A stretch of DNA of 64,000 nt from Alligator mississippiensis. Taxonomy: Eukaryota > Chordata > Crocodylia > Alligatoridae. Of this stretch, positions 36,641 through 49,325 are shown in pieces. Within the stretch, counting starts at the first letter, position 1, and every line of letters starts with the position of its first letter. Below the pieces are notes generated by a model that was not told the origin of the DNA, searched no databases, and saw only the letters and a list, made by a program, of their open reading frames with translations. Position numbers and translations under genes: made by a program. The stretch lies in the NCBI RefSeq assembly GCF_030867095.1, contig NC_081826.1, forward strand, positions 57,425,501 through 57,489,500. Reading direction: 5' to 3'.

Positions 36641-38195
36641 TATTTATACAAAGTGAAACATCTACAATAGGAAGGCTTGAGAGATCTAATTAGCTACCCT
36701 GTGGTTTTTAGGTCACTGTCCTGGGGCATTATGCTAGAAATTTTCATTTTGGGTCAATATAAAATGATTAATTAAACCCCAGTGAAATATTTTGTTTCAT
36801 GTTAGGGTTATTGTATTTTTCTATAATTTTTTTTCAGATTAAAACTCTGTTATATTTCATACATTGTGAAATTAAAAGTAAATTTTTATTTTAAAATGTC
36901 AAATTATTTTACATTTTCAAAAATGTCCCTTTCTTTCACCAAAACTACTAGCCACATTCAACCTAAATCTACTAAATTCAACTTAAATGGTCTCCTTTAA
37001 GCTCCAATTATTAGTGAATTTGTTTTTTTTATTAAATAAATACCCAGTTCTAGGAACCATGTCATGGAGAAAGGTTCTATTTTGGCTGTCTGCTTAGGTC
37101 TCCTTTCTTTCTAAACAAATTTACTTAGACTTAATAGTCCCTGATTTGTACTCTTTTCTTAACAAAGGCATAACTAGTACTAAATTAGTGCCCAAAGATA
37201 GTGCCCCCTTACCTGTCCCTAGTTATGCTACTATTTCTTAATATATATATATTATTTATATGTATTATAAACACTGATGTAGTCTACATGTTGAAAACAC
37301 ATGATAAACATTGTGATGTGGAAGCAAAGAAAAGAAGAAAAATACATCTATTTTTTTTATTTCTGGAAAATATATCATTACTGCTATAAAGATCTAAGCT
37401 TACTTTTTCAGTGATTTATACACTGCCACTGTATGCACCCTTTTGCCATGTATGAACTATAAACAGTAGCCACATTTTTTTCAGATATGACAGTCTCATG
37501 GAGTAGGTTATTTTTTCCATTAGAAAACATGCCATTAAATCCATTATCCATTCTTGTTTCTTTGTCAGTGCAATCTGTCTCTTTGCTGTTTCACAGCTGA
37601 TGTCACTATTAATTAATCTTTTTTAGTTAGTTCCTTATATACTTTTAAAGTAAATGTAGAGTTTGTATATAAGCTGAAGTGACAGAAAAAGGCCCAAATC
37701 ATTAAGCATATTTAAAAACCTAATTCCTATTTACTTCAATTGGCATTCATTGCCCAAATAGGAATTAGCTGTCTAAACACCTTGGAGGCTCTGGGCCAAA
37801 GTTCTTATCCATAACTATTGTACCCAGTCTGAGATGGACTATATCACATAATTCTGTACTGGTGCTCCATTCAGTCTTTGGATTCTTTGCAGTTTTGTGA
37901 TAGAACCAGAATTTCTGTCAACTAAGAACTGAACCAACAGATCTGTCTTCATTTCACCTATGCTACAAAAAAACCCAACAAAGAGCAGTTACTTCCGACC
38001 TCTACTGACCAGTTCTATATTTGAAGTTGTGTCCAGGAGGTGGCAGGTTCTAAAACCTGTAGACAGTCATTGTAGCTATATTATCCAAGCTTCTCATCTT
38101 ACTTTTGGCACCTCAAAGAAGACATCTGCAATGCCTAGAACTTGATCAATTTATACATGGATGATTCTAGTAGGTAGACTGTGTTATGATCATTA
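36641..38195. other. No gene seen, apart from the MITE at 37163
   Basis: AT-rich unique DNA with no supported coding sequence. Confidence 0.5.
37163..37233. mobile_element. 71-bp minimal hAT MITE with perfect target duplication
   Basis: The ends CAAAGGCATAACTAG and CTAGTTATGCTACTA are inverted repeats. The 8-mer TTTCTTAA flanks both sides (37155-37162 and 37234-37241). Only about 40 bases lie between the termini. It belongs to the same terminus family as 4282-4479. Confidence 0.9.
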
Positions 38196-38560
38196 GTGAT
38201 GTGTAGGGGGTGCAAGCAGGTGCATGTGCACCCCCTGAGCTTGGCAATGCACCCCTGCAAAAAGTACCACTGGTACTAGCCATGCCCCCCCCTCGCTGCC
38301 GACACTGCTGGCAGTGTTTGTGGGTGGTCCGCGATTACTGCTGGTTGCCGCCAATGCTGTCAGAGGCGTCTGCGGGTGGTAGCCAACTGTTGGCCAGCAC
38401 TTGACACCCCCCCCCCACCACTGACCCTGCCTGCAGGAGCTCCCTGCTCACCACCGCCATGCCCCTGCTGCCGACACCACCACCTGTGGGTGATCGCCAT
38501 GCCCCCACCCAGCCTCCAGGGGAAAACGGCGTTCATGGTTATGATAATGCTACCGTGAGC
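38196..38560. repeat. GC-rich interspersed repeat, copy 2
   Basis: It has the same GC-rich core style and shared words as 8170-8440 ('gctgccgacac', 'ggcgttcatggt'). Frames in it are short and multi-phase. Confidence 0.45.
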
Positions 38561-38739
38561 TCTATTTTAGAAGAGGGTGAGCAGTATGGCCATAATACAG
38601 TATCATAAAGCTCATTGGACTGGGCTTAACTTTAAGACTGTGAGAAGTCCCATTGAAGTCAATGGCCGTGTCCAGCTGAGCACAAATATTTGGTTCTTCA
38701 GGGACAAGTACCAGTGGCACACCTTGCATCACACCTACT

Positions 38740-39130
38740 AGTCCCCAGGGAGTGCCCGTGCCAGCACTGGGCTGGCTCCAGCAGCTTTACCTGGGATCTC
38801 TGGGGCCTCCCAGGGCTACAGCAGGGCAGAGCCTGGCTGGCAGCTGCAGCGCGGCTCCAGGTGCATTTCAGCATCACATGTTGCCTTTGAGTGGGTTGCT
38901 CTTGGTTTTTTTGATCCCCAGATATTCATTCTCCTCAACATTTTGATCCCTGGATATCCAGTGGTCAAAAAAACCTGTGGAAAAAAAAAATGGAGCAGAG
39001 CGTGCATGGACAGTGCACCCTTCCAGGGTGGAGAATACCTGACTGTGCAGTATGCAGCTCTGCAGACATATCTGTGGTGCCACATACTGCATAGCCATGC
39101 TCATCTGGACAAGCCCAATAGGTCTATAAT
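38740..39130. repeat. Interspersed repeat related to 32090-32480
   Basis: It shares 'tgggctggc.ccagca', 'tttttttgat' and the order of segments with 32090-32480. The class is unknown. Confidence 0.35.
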
Positions 39131-39545
39131 TAAAAATATGTTTAAATGATTTGTTATCAGGGCCACAGGGGTCAGGATTGGACCCTTAAAATGTTATGTT
39201 AGGTTAGTGTCACGTTCAATTTAACACTTACTAAGTGCAATTAAAATGTATAAATGCACGTTCAAGCAATTTGGTACATGTTAAGTGCCATCTAAGTGTT
39301 GCAAAGATGCTCCCTTTCAGGCAAGGATTCCCTCAAAATCATATTAGGTAATATATCTTGCTCCTGACATGTACTATCTTTAATATGGTGCAACATTCCA
39401 GTGACTGCCAGCGATTGCAAATGACTGTGTGAATGCATCCCAAGGGTATAAAGCCATGGTATACCTTGCAGTTTAGGTTTCAGTAGGGCTTGCCTCAGGT
39501 ATAATGCCGATTGCATGTCTCTGAACTATTAGATATGCTTTACTG

Positions 39546-39768
39546 CAACGGCGGCCAACTTTTGGGCAGGTGTGCCACAAATTAGCCCTGCACCTTCCCT
39601 GAATATCATTCTGATCCCTTTCCCCTAGCTGATATTCTGGTCTGCATTTTGCTGACTACCCAGTATTTTGATGCTCTGCTTTCTCCTTCCTGCCCTATCT
39701 GCTACTGTGCTGTCTGCTTCCTCCCCAATCTGCCGTGTGCCACACACAGAGGTTGCCCAAGCCACTTG
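39546..39768. mobile_element. Old hAT MITE, GGCGGCCAAC/GTTGCCC ends
   Basis: The left end CAACGGCGGCCAACTTTTGG and the right end, read in reverse as CAAGTGGCTTGGGCAACC, are inverted and diverged. Both are followed inward by 'gtgccac'. No target duplication remains. Confidence 0.55.
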
Positions 39769-39824
39769 TAGCATTCCTGCCACAGGATGACCCCTTTTAG
39801 CTTTTCTTTAATTTAACCCTAGAT

Positions 39825-40056
39825 TTGTCTTACTTCTGTCCATAGCAACTTCCTCCACAGAACGCTTTAATTTCTCTCCCTGTTTTTCTTCTTTTTTCTT
39901 TATACAAGGAACCAAAATATCCGATTTCCAAATATGAGGCCCATCAATGAACAAATTTACCTCAACATGCATTGGGCCATGCAAATTTCTGAGTCCCACA
40001 GGAAAGTAGTGAAAAGTAAACACATTTGAGTGATTTTTAAGATGAATTATCCACTC
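39825..40056 (-). other. Candidate host exon, unproven
   Basis: The minus strand is open for about 80 codons after a pyrimidine-rich tract ending in AG ('ggtcttttcttgttactgg', then tgag near 40057). The translation (WIIHLKNHSNVFTFHYFPVG, then MHVEVNLFIDGPHIW) has balanced, non-repetitive composition, unlike the random frames in this window. Two donor-like sites follow, at 'gttgag/gtaaat' and 'gacagaa/gtaaga'. I do not recognise the protein, and no neighbouring exon was found. It could be a single exon, a retropseudogene scrap or chance. Confidence 0.25.
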
Positions 40057-40083
40057 ACCAGTAACAAGAAAAGACCAGAACAA

Positions 40084-42063
40084 TCATTCTATTTTTTACT
40101 AGATATTGTCCTTTCTTGCAGTCAGAGTCACAAACTCCACTTAGCCTCATTACCACAGATGACACAGGACACGCAGGACTGACTGAGCACTCTCAATTGT
40201 ATCCCTCAACATCTTAAATGAAAGAATATTAAAGGAGCTTGACATCATACTTCAAAGGTCAGCAAATAACTGTCAGTGGGTCTATACATAAAGCAAATGA
40301 TAGTGCAGACAGGGCACAGCTTGGTCTCATGTGTCTGTTGTAGTTTAAAGCAAAATGACATGAGGCAATGAAGTTTAAATTGGTGCAATGGTTTGTGTAT
40401 ACTGAGAATTAACCTGTAACACTCATTGCACCAATATAAAACTTTACAGAACTTCAGAGCACAGCAGCTATAAGAGATAGTTACACTCGTTCAGCATTTA
40501 ATCATAGCATTATTGCAGGGTTACAGTCTACTTTACCTCAACACATTCAAATATCATCATCTTAAATTAAAACCATAGGCCATCTGATAATAGAACTAGC
40601 TGGTAGGAATGGATCAAATTCTAGTTAATGATGTGATTTTATAGGGTTAGGTGAAGATATATGATTTACACCCACTTATTATCTAGCCCAAAGGTGATAC
40701 TGAAAAATAGTGTAGCATCCTTATTTAAAAATAAAATGAGCCCCAAAGAGGCAAAGGGTTATTTTTCTTTTCTAGTTTTAAAACAAATAATTGTAAGGAA
40801 AGATTGTGCTAATGGCCCCCTTCCAAAGCTGAACTATACATAGGGTTACAGCCTATTTTTTGCATCAGAACTGAATAGATGGACTGCATATAAGAGGTAG
40901 TGGTGTTAGGCAGGCTTCAGGTAACGCAAAGACCCACCCTGTAGTTATTACAGCACTTAAAAGGCTACAATAGTCCCTATGCCAGTGCATCTGTCTTCCA
41001 CACAGTATTAAATGATGCAGATTGTAGAGGGAGCTAATTCCCTGCTATTCAGCTTTCCCTTACCCTATCTTTCCAACTATTGCTACAGACTTTCTCCTGT
41101 TGCAGAAAACTCTGAACTTGACCTCAGGTGATCAGAGGCACAAGAAATGTGTTAGTGCTAGTAACTGTGACAGCCACACCACAACCCTAGAGGCAAGTGC
41201 TGTCAGCAGGTTACCCATGACGATATATCTGTATCTAACATTTGGTGGTTTCAATAATGCTCAGATGTAAAGGCCACAACAAAAACAGAGCTGTTTACTC
41301 TCAGTCTTGCAGAGATAAGGTAAATAGAGGTGAGTAAAAATACAGTACAGTTAAAGGGGTTACACTAAACAACCTTGAAGAGCAGTATATGTTATTAGTA
41401 GGACATAACACAATAATGTGATTAAATAGTCCCAGAACACACTTAGGTCTGGCAGACTCTAAGCCTGGTGGTCTTGTACACTTCTCTGAATGAGTCATGT
41501 CTTTGAGCATGAGTATCCCTTGCACATGGAAGTAAAATTCTTTATGGTGCTATACAATTTGGATGTGGTCTTTCAGCACTTCTGTCTCTGCCCTGCAGGA
41601 CAGCACTCTGAGCCAATGTCTGATACAGCCTTGAAAATCCCAGGTATTCAAAATCATGAGACTGGTCCTCAATAATCTTGCTATGTAAAGGAATGACAAC
41701 TTCATTTTATGGGTTTTTCATCTTTCTGCATTAAATAATCATAATACTTCTAGCTTATAAAGGACTCTCTTACTTGACTGTAGAAGCTGGAGCACCAAAA
41801 AAAATATGAAATACAAGGGTACATACAAGTGTTTACATTTAGCGTCAGTCTAAATGCCCTGGTGTGCAAGTGTTCATAGGGCTTAGGTCGCCTTAAAATG
41901 GAGCACCCAATCTAACGTTAGTTCACCTCAGAAGTAAACTACCTTTATATCAACTGGGGTTAACCCAATCTAGCAAGGGATAGCCCAGCCTAATGAATGC
42001 CTTGCACATTCAGAACACAGTCCTGGGCTATGAAAGCCCAGCCACTCATCACAGCTTTTAAAC
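40084..42063. other. No gene seen
   Basis: AT-rich unique DNA with short unsupported frames only. Confidence 0.5.
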
Positions 42064-42635
42064 CAATGATTCTCAGCCAAGGTACTGCAGTACCCTGGGA
42101 TGTCCTGAGATCCTTTCAAGGGTGTAGTGCAATGTTAGCACTGTTAGGTGCGCACACCTTATTCACAAGATAATCCCAGAGATTTCAAATAGGAATCTGT
42201 AGTGTGAAAAAAAAATTGTGCCCTGTTGTGTTTTTTCGGAGTTCTTTGTACCAGAAGACAGGCACGGCTGGTGAACTCAGACTGGTGGAGTGATAGAGCA
42301 TCCCACAAGAGTGGGGGGGCGGAGAGGGTTGCAGCTAGCCAGGAATAAGTGGGGGGGCAGGTTGCAGCCTGCCAGGCACTCCAGCTGGTAGTGGGGAGGC
42401 TGCAAATTCCCCCACTCCCGGCTGGCTGCAACACCCCCCTCCCCCCGTCCCCCTGGTCCTGTGGGACACTCTACCGCCCCACCAGTCTGAGTTCACCAGC
42501 CATGCCTGAGAGAAGAATTGCTCTATTGTTTTTCTTTAGTCAAAAATAAGTGAAAACTTAGAGCTGGCATTTTACAAGGGGTGTCTCACATCTATCCAGG
42601 GAAGCTTTGAGTCTAAAAAGGTCAAGAACCATTAC
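42064..42635. mobile_element. hAT/Charlie-like non-autonomous element
   Basis: The left end, CAATGATTCTCAGCC followed by 'gtaccctgggatgtcctgag', is typical of Charlie-type hAT termini. The right end, 'gtcaagaaccattac', is its inverted partner. The middle ('gggggcggagagggttgcag' and a mirror-like 'cccccctccccccgtccccc') is GC-rich and partly palindromic. No transposase frame is present. Confidence 0.55.
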
Positions 42636-44844
42636 TAGACATTTCTTCCTCTAGTCACCAGCAGCTCGCTTTACAAATTTCCCCTTTCTGATATCATGAA
42701 TGCAGAGCATGTCTTCTACACAAATGCAGGGATCATCTCTATTCCCCATGTACATTCCTAGCACTGTATGGCCTCACTGTTTTAATGGCCTTTCATGGCA
42801 TCTAAGCACTTTTACCTCCATAAAAATTATAGGATCTAAATTAAATTTCTCAAAATGTTCCCCCAAGTGCATCTTTCTTTCAATTCTAATGAAAGCATCA
42901 TTGCCACAGAGGCATGAACTATTTACAGAAACAACATATTTAATTATTCAATCCACAATTTATTTGATCCACTGCTAAATTATGAAAGTTTGGCATCTCA
43001 GTTTTTATTTATACCTTTATACAGTATTAGCCTGAGATCAGATATTCAAGTAGATTGGATGGCCAGTTTTAACAGATTCCTTAGATCCTCTTCTTTTAGG
43101 TCTGGGAACAGCTTATGTTCAGGAACACTTAATCTAGTGAGGTTTAGATAAAGCGCCTCGCAGCCATTTAACAATGGTTAATTAATTGAGTCTGCTCTGA
43201 TGCACTCTAAGTAGATTGCCAAGGAGCATGTGTATAGGCCTCCAGGACTCTCCTAATGAATGCTCAGCCATGTGTGACACAAAGAACCTCAAGCCACAAG
43301 TACAATTTCCCAGTGTGAGGGACAGCTAACTGGGAGCTAATATAAAACTGGCTTCTCTTTGCATTCTACGTGGTTCACAGTTCATAAATATCTTTGTGCT
43401 GTTGCTTCAGACACTTATGCTCTATTACAGAAGTCAACAGTGTGTTGTGTAAGAAATAATATTCCTTACAACTAAAATACATTAAAAAAATAATTCCTTC
43501 CCATAAACTAGAAGTCAAATAGTAAGTTGAATTGACTAAACTTAAGCAGCCCTTCTAAGGTCCAATCTCCAAAATAACAATCTATTACCTGAATGGGGTG
43601 CCTAGGCCAACACATTTAATCATGTGATGCAATTTCAAACAATTTGCAGGGAAAAAAGGTTAAAGCAAAACCTAAATTATGAAATATTTAAATGACTATT
43701 TTAGTACTGGATTAAAATATAGCTAAAATGTGCATATAGCAAAAGAAAAACCTTATCCAGAGAATATATATTAGGCAAATATAATATTTTATAATACATC
43801 TCTCTGCATATTTTACATTACTATTCTTCATACTGCATTTCTGATCAACACTAATGTTCATTAAAAAAATCTAATATTACAATGAAAAAAACATATCTGG
43901 CAAATCCTTATCCTCTATTATTGTTGCTATCCACTTCACTTTTTGGAAACCACAGCAAATTAGTCTTGGACCATGGTAATCTTAATTATATCTTTAAAAT
44001 AGATGATGTGGGAAACATATTGAATAAACTCTTTTGGTAAGACTGCTTTTGCCTCAATGCAAAATCTCTATGTTCAGATGCTTGTATTATTTAAATTACA
44101 AAAGGCAGGCATCTGAAAAATGGAATTCTTTGTTGTACCGTCATATTCATGAAAATTCGTTCAATCGTAAAAGGGTAAAAAAAAAAAAGACAAATTGCTT
44201 GCTGTTTAAAATATAAGCAGAGGCTGCACTATTCTATGTATATCATTAAATGCATTGGCTAAAGTGTGCTTTCAAATATTTTAGAAACTGAAGTTACCAA
44301 TACTTTCTGTATATTTCACATTTTAATTAGACATCAATTAGAAATATTCTGTTTAGCTGATTTATTCAAACAGAAGGAAAGAACCACTAAAATGGGAGAT
44401 GAGTATTCTTCAATGTTATGAGAGAGAAAATAAACCATTTAATCATGTTATATTTTGCTAACATGCTGCTTTATCAATTGATCAAATCAAAGATGAGTTA
44501 TATAATTAGGGACCTAATGAAATTGAGATGATGTGTTTTTCATGGACAGTGTGATTTTGGTCAGGCTCTGCAAAAAATCATGGACTCTACGAAAAAACTC
44601 AGTCTGTGCTTTTGGCTGGCTTGCTGAGGAAAAAAGGGTTCAAGAAGACATAAGGAGCCCTGGAGTCCTTAAGCAAAGGGGCGGGGAGAGGAAGCAAATC
44701 TGAAGCTGAGCCCCTGACATAGCTTTGGTCAAGGAGCCAGTCCAGGGCCAGCTAGAGAAGCAGGGACGGTTTTGGTGCTGACTTTTAAAGCACCCACAGG
44801 CATGCTGCTACAGCATGCATGCTGCCACCTGAGGAGGAGCCTGG
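42636..44844. other. No gene seen
   Basis: AT-rich. The piece at 43140-43260 belongs to the same weak repeat as 9290-9570. The rest is unassigned. Confidence 0.5.
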
Positions 44845-45078
44845 ATGAATGCTAAGAAAGCCTCTAAGACAGCCAAATACATTTTATTTGTACCAGGTAG
44901 CTGTACAGGCCAGGACCTGCCCGTGCTTCAAAATGAGCTAGTCCACCTCATGTCTGTTCATTTTTCTACTGCGTCTCAAGCCGTCATGAAGGTCATTGCC
45001 AGCAATGGTGATTTAAACAAAATCTCAGCATTCCTGTCTGACAGCCAAGGATATGTACAAGGTTTTCTCTGATGTGTT
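44845..45078 (+). pseudogene. hAT transposase-like pseudogene, upstream piece
   Basis: The plus-strand frame of 75 codons ends near the CR1 insertion. It contains LVHLMSVHFSTASQAVMKVI followed by NKISAFLSDSQGYV. The '..SD..GY' pattern just before the break is the type of segment that precedes the conserved Cys/His block in hAT-like transposases. The next block ('PSAVPVTCNAHILSLVTDML') is found at 51656, on the far side of the inserted CR1. Base order across the two sides is consistent with one continuous gene. A frame change or stop already occurs at the end of this piece, so the gene was at least partly decayed. Whether it was a transposase or a domesticated derivative cannot be told. Confidence 0.5.
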
Positions 45079-46088
45079 CCAAAGAATCATAGGCATTAAG
45101 GGCCAGAAGGGACCTTGAAAGATCATCGAGTCCAGCCTTCCTGTTCTGGGGAGGAATACTGCTGAAATCAAATGATCCCAGCAAGCTGTCTGTCCAGTCT
45201 CCTCTTGAAGACTTCCAAGGTTGGGGACTGCACCACCTCCTTGGGAAGTCTATTCCAGACTCTGGCCACCCTTACTATAACAAAGTTCTTCCTTACATCC
45301 AACCTGAAACCATCCTCTAACAGTTTATGGCCATTGCTCCTTGTCGTCCCCTGGGGTGCCCTAATGAACAGTTTTTCTCCCAGCTCCTGATAGTCATCCC
45401 TTACATACTTATAGACAGTCACCAAGACCTGCCTCAGTCTTCTCTTCCCCAGGCTGAGCAGTCTCAGATGCCTTAGTCCTTCCTCCTAAGGTTTGTCCTC
45501 CAAGTCCTTAATCATTTTGTGCCCCTTCTCTGACCCCTTTCAAGATTCTACACATATTTTTTGAAGTGCAGTGCCCAGAGCCGGACACAGTATGCCAGCT
45601 GGGGTCTCACCAGTGCCATTTAGGAAGGAAGTATCACTTCCTTAACCCTGCTTGCAATGCATCAGCTAATGCATCCCAGTATTGTTACCAGACTTGCCCA
45701 TCACTTTGGGCTGTGCTCATTTATTAGGGGTACATTTTTAGGGTCTTTGTAATTCTATCAATATGCCGCTTGTGTTACTTGTGTTTCTATATGGAGCTGT
45801 ATCTCTCCCTTCTGCAAGTCCTCACCCCCAATGGAGCTGTCTTGCAGGACTCAGTTTCAATGGGGCTGGGTTCCTCCAGCCACCAAATCAATCAAACACA
45901 CATACACACACACACACACACACACTAATGTGACACGCCTGACCTGGCCGGGTTGATCAGCATGGACAGGCTGACACCCTCATATGCCAGGAATCAGTTC
46001 ATAGATTTCATAGACATTAGGGCTGGAAGGGACCTCAGAAGATCATTGAGTCCAGACCCCTGCCTGAGGGGCAGGAAGTCAGCTGTGG

Positions 46089-48872
46089 TCATAGGATTCC
46101 AGCAAGATAAGCATCTAATTTACTTTTGAAGGTGTTCAATGTAGGTGCTTGAACCACCCCCAATGGCAGGCTATTCCAGACCTTGGGGGCTCGAACAGTA
46201 AAGAAATTCTTCCTTATGTCCAGCCTGAAACGGTCTTGCAGTAGTTTATAACCGTTCGACCTCGTCATCCCTTGGGGCTCTCTGGTGAACAAATGTTCCC
46301 CCAGATACTGGTGGTCACCCCTATAAACTTATAGGTGGCCATCAGATCACCCCTGAGCCTGTGCTTTTCCAGGCTAAAGAGTCTCATCGATCTCAGCCTG
46401 TTGTCATAAAGTCTGTTTCCCTGACCTCTGATCATGCGCGTGGCTCTTCTCTGGACTCTCTCAAGCTTCTCCACATCCTTTTTGAATTGTGGGGCCCAAA
46501 ACTGGACGCAGTACTCCAGCTGTGGCCTCACCAAGGCCAAGTACAAGGGGAGAATGATGTCCTGGGATTTGTTTGCGAAGCATCTATGGATGCAAGCCAG
46601 CATTTTGGTTGCTTTACTAGCTGCAGCATCGCACTGCAGGCTCATGTTCATCTTGTGGTCAATGATGACCCCCAAGTCTCTTTCTTCCATAGTACTAGCC
46701 AGCATAGCACTGCTGAGCCTATAAGGATGCTGCAGGATTTTCTTCCCAAGGTGGAGAACCTTGCATTTTTCAGTGTTAAACACCATCAGGTTCTTGTCCG
46801 CCCATTTGCTGAGCCTGTCCAGATCAGCCTGGATCACCCTCCTGTCTTCAGGTGTGGATGCTTTGCCCCAAAGGTTGGTGTCATCGGTGAACTGGGTCAG
46901 TCCACTTCTGACTCCAATGTCCACATCATTAATGAAGATGTTGAACAATATGGGTCCAAGGACAGAGCCTTGGGGGACTCCACTGGTCACAGGGCACCAT
47001 GACGATTGACTTCCATCAATTACCACCGTCTGGGTCTGACCACAGAGCCAATTTCCCAGCCAGTGGATCGTGGTGGACCCAAGGCCACAATAGGCTAGTT
47101 TTGCCAAGAGTTGATCATGGGATACCAGATCGAAGGCTTTTTTGAAGTCAAGATAAATGACATCAATCTCTTCTCCCTTGTCCAGGTGATAGGTCACCTG
47201 GTCGTTAAGGGAAATGAGATAGGTAGCTCTTGCTTGACCAGCAACAAACCCGTGCTGACTATCCCTCAGGATGTTGGCGTTGGGCAGTCCATTAAGGATG
47301 GCCTCTTTAATAAACTTTTCTAAGGTCTTCCCTGGGATAGAAGTCAGGCTGATAGGCCTATAGTTTGCCGGATCCACTTTCCTCCCTTTCTTGAAGATAG
47401 GCACCACGTTGGCCTTCTTCCAGTCTTCGGGCACTACACCAGAGCACCAGGAGTTCTTAAAGATCCGCGCCAGAGGCTGGGCTATCATGCTTGCCAGCTC
47501 CTTGAGTACCCTGGGGTGAAGATTGTCAGGGCCAGCTGACTTGAAGGTATCCAGCCTCTCAAGGTGTTCCTTCATGAAGTCAGCATTAATGGAGGGCAGG
47601 GGATCTTCCTCACCTGGACCTCCCTGTCCTGTAGTGGGCATGGATGTCCCATGGGACTGATGAAAGACTGATGCAAAGTACCCATTTAATAGTTTGGCTT
47701 TTTCTTGGGTGTCAGTTGTCAATTGTCCCATCTGGTTCAGCAGTGGTCCAATGTTGCCCTTGCTTTTTCTCCGGCTCCCCACATATCTGAAAAAGGACTT
47801 TTTATTGTCCTTGATGCTTGAAGCTAGTTGGAGTTCAGTTGCAGCCTTGGCTTTCCTAGTTTGCTCCCTGCAGGACCGGACCAGTGCAGAATATTCCTCC
47901 TTGGAAGTGAATCCCGTCCTCCATCCTTTGTAGGACTTTCTTTTTAGCCTCAGGAGGTCTGCTAGATCCCTGGAGAGCCAGGGGGACTGCTGTGCCCTCT
48001 TGCTGCCTTTCCTCCAAGATGGAATAGAATTAGCTTGTGCACTGAGGATCAGTCCCTTGAGGAGCAACCACTCTTCCTGAACTCCCCTCCACCTGGGGTC
48101 ATGGTCTCTTAGGGCCTCACTGACAAGCCTCCTGAGCTTGTCAAAGTTGGCTTTCCTGAAGTCAAGGACTTCAGTGTTGCTGGCTGACTTGCCAGCTTTA
48201 TGGCGGATGGTGAAGGTGATCAGCTCGTGGTTGCTGTTACGCAGCTTTCCATCAATCATTAGGTCACTGATTAGGTCATCCCCAGTAGCCAGTACCAGGT
48301 TGAGCAGCACTTTACCACTCGTTGGCCCATAAACTTCTTGAATCAGGTAGAGGTCATCCACACACGATAGGAAGCTTTGCAACCACTCGGCTTTTGCTGA
48401 GCGATCCTCCCACAAGATGTCTTGGTAGTTGAAGTCACCCATGACAACCATGGTCCTGGAGCATGCAGCCTCAGCCAGTTCCCAGGTGAACTCCTGGTCA
48501 AGCTCTTGACTTTGGATGGGAGGTCTGTAGTAGACTCCCACTGTTGTGTCCCCTGTGCCATGTTCCCCACAGATTTTAACCCAGAGTGTCTCCAGTCATC
48601 CACCCTGGTCACCAACATCAGCTTGCAGGGACACGCAGCTTTCCTTAACATAGAGATCTACATCCCCGCCCCTTTTAGCTACTCAATCTCTCCTGTACAT
48701 CTATACCCATGGTCCAGTCATGGGTGGAGTCCCACCAGTTCTCTGTTATCCCTATGACATCATAATTATTTGTGTTAAGCAGGAGGACGAGTTCCTCCTG
48801 CTTATTCCCCAAGCTCCTGGCATTTGTGTACAGGCAGGCAAGTGTCCCCTTAAGGGCTCTCGCCTTGCCCAC
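46089..48872 (-). pseudogene. CR1 ORF2: endonuclease-reverse transcriptase, frameshifted
   Basis: A 758-codon open segment (48541-46265) covers the second half of the APE-type endonuclease and the whole reverse transcriptase. Visible blocks, in order, are GVYYRPP, VVMGDFNYQDI, 'SAGPDNLHPRVLKELASM', 'VIYLDFKKAFDLVSHD', '[20 protein letters not shown]', the catalytic FTDDTNLWG with both aspartates present, and 'RPQLEYCVQFWAP'. The first part of the endonuclease (NARSLGNKQEELVLLL, ITENWWDSTHDW) lies in another phase at 48872-48675. At least two frame breaks separate the two, near 48545-48680. The C-terminus (46292-46089) is in a third phase after a probable one-base loss near 46290-46330. ORF2 would normally copy CR1 RNA into DNA by target-primed reverse transcription. 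This copy cannot make the full protein. Confidence 0.9.
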
Positions 48873-48987
48873 AGATTATACCAGGGCTGGGGCAGGGGTG
48901 GGCTTCCTTAAGTGCCTTGGCCTGTTGGCTTTGCAAGGGTTGCTCAGTGGGCCAGCAGTGGTGGCAGTCCCCCGTCCCCTGGAGGGC

Positions 48988-49218
48988 TTAATTTAAAGCC
49001 CAGTGGAGCAGGTCAGCCAGGCTGGCTGAGAAGAGCCTCCTCCCCAGGGGAGAGAGGTGGAGGCCATCTCTTCCTAGCAGTTCGCTGCCTCTCTCACCAA
49101 AGAGCAGGTTGTGGTCATGGAAGCCAAAGCCTTCCTGATGACACCAGTGCCACAGTCTTTGGTTAACTACCTGGATCTTCCTCTCCCTCCTCAGTCCCTG
49201 ATATAATTGATCAGACAC
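48988..49218 (-). pseudogene. CR1 ORF1 remnant: esterase (SGNH) C-terminus
   Basis: The 76-codon segment contains HDHNLLFGERGSELLGRDGL followed by HLSPLGRRLF. The D-G-L-H motif matches the C-terminal Asp-x-x-His catalytic block of the esterase domain found in ORF1 of many CR1 elements. It lies just upstream of ORF2, as expected. The catalytic Ser part and the rest of ORF1 are not recognisable upstream. A small inverted-repeat insertion begins right at its 5' side (49212-49325). Confidence 0.65.
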
Positions 49219-49325
49219 TTATACCAGACAGTGGCTCAAATCTATAACACAACAGGGTTAAGGAGAGATATTACATGGTATAAGTGATTGGAATATTACA
49301 TGGTATAAGTGTCAGACACTTACTG
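49212..49325. repeat. Small inverted/direct repeat insertion in CR1 ORF1
   Basis: ACACTTATACCA near 49215 is the inverse of TGGTATAAGTGT near 49303. CAGACACTTA occurs in direct orientation at both borders. ATATTACATGGTATAAGTG occurs twice inside. The unit is about 100 bases and may be a tiny MITE or a replication-slippage product. Confidence 0.45.

Noticed and set aside
46361..47002. A 213-codon plus-strand frame and other plus frames across 46.3-48.7 kb
   Set aside because: They are shadows of the CR1 reverse transcriptase on the minus strand.
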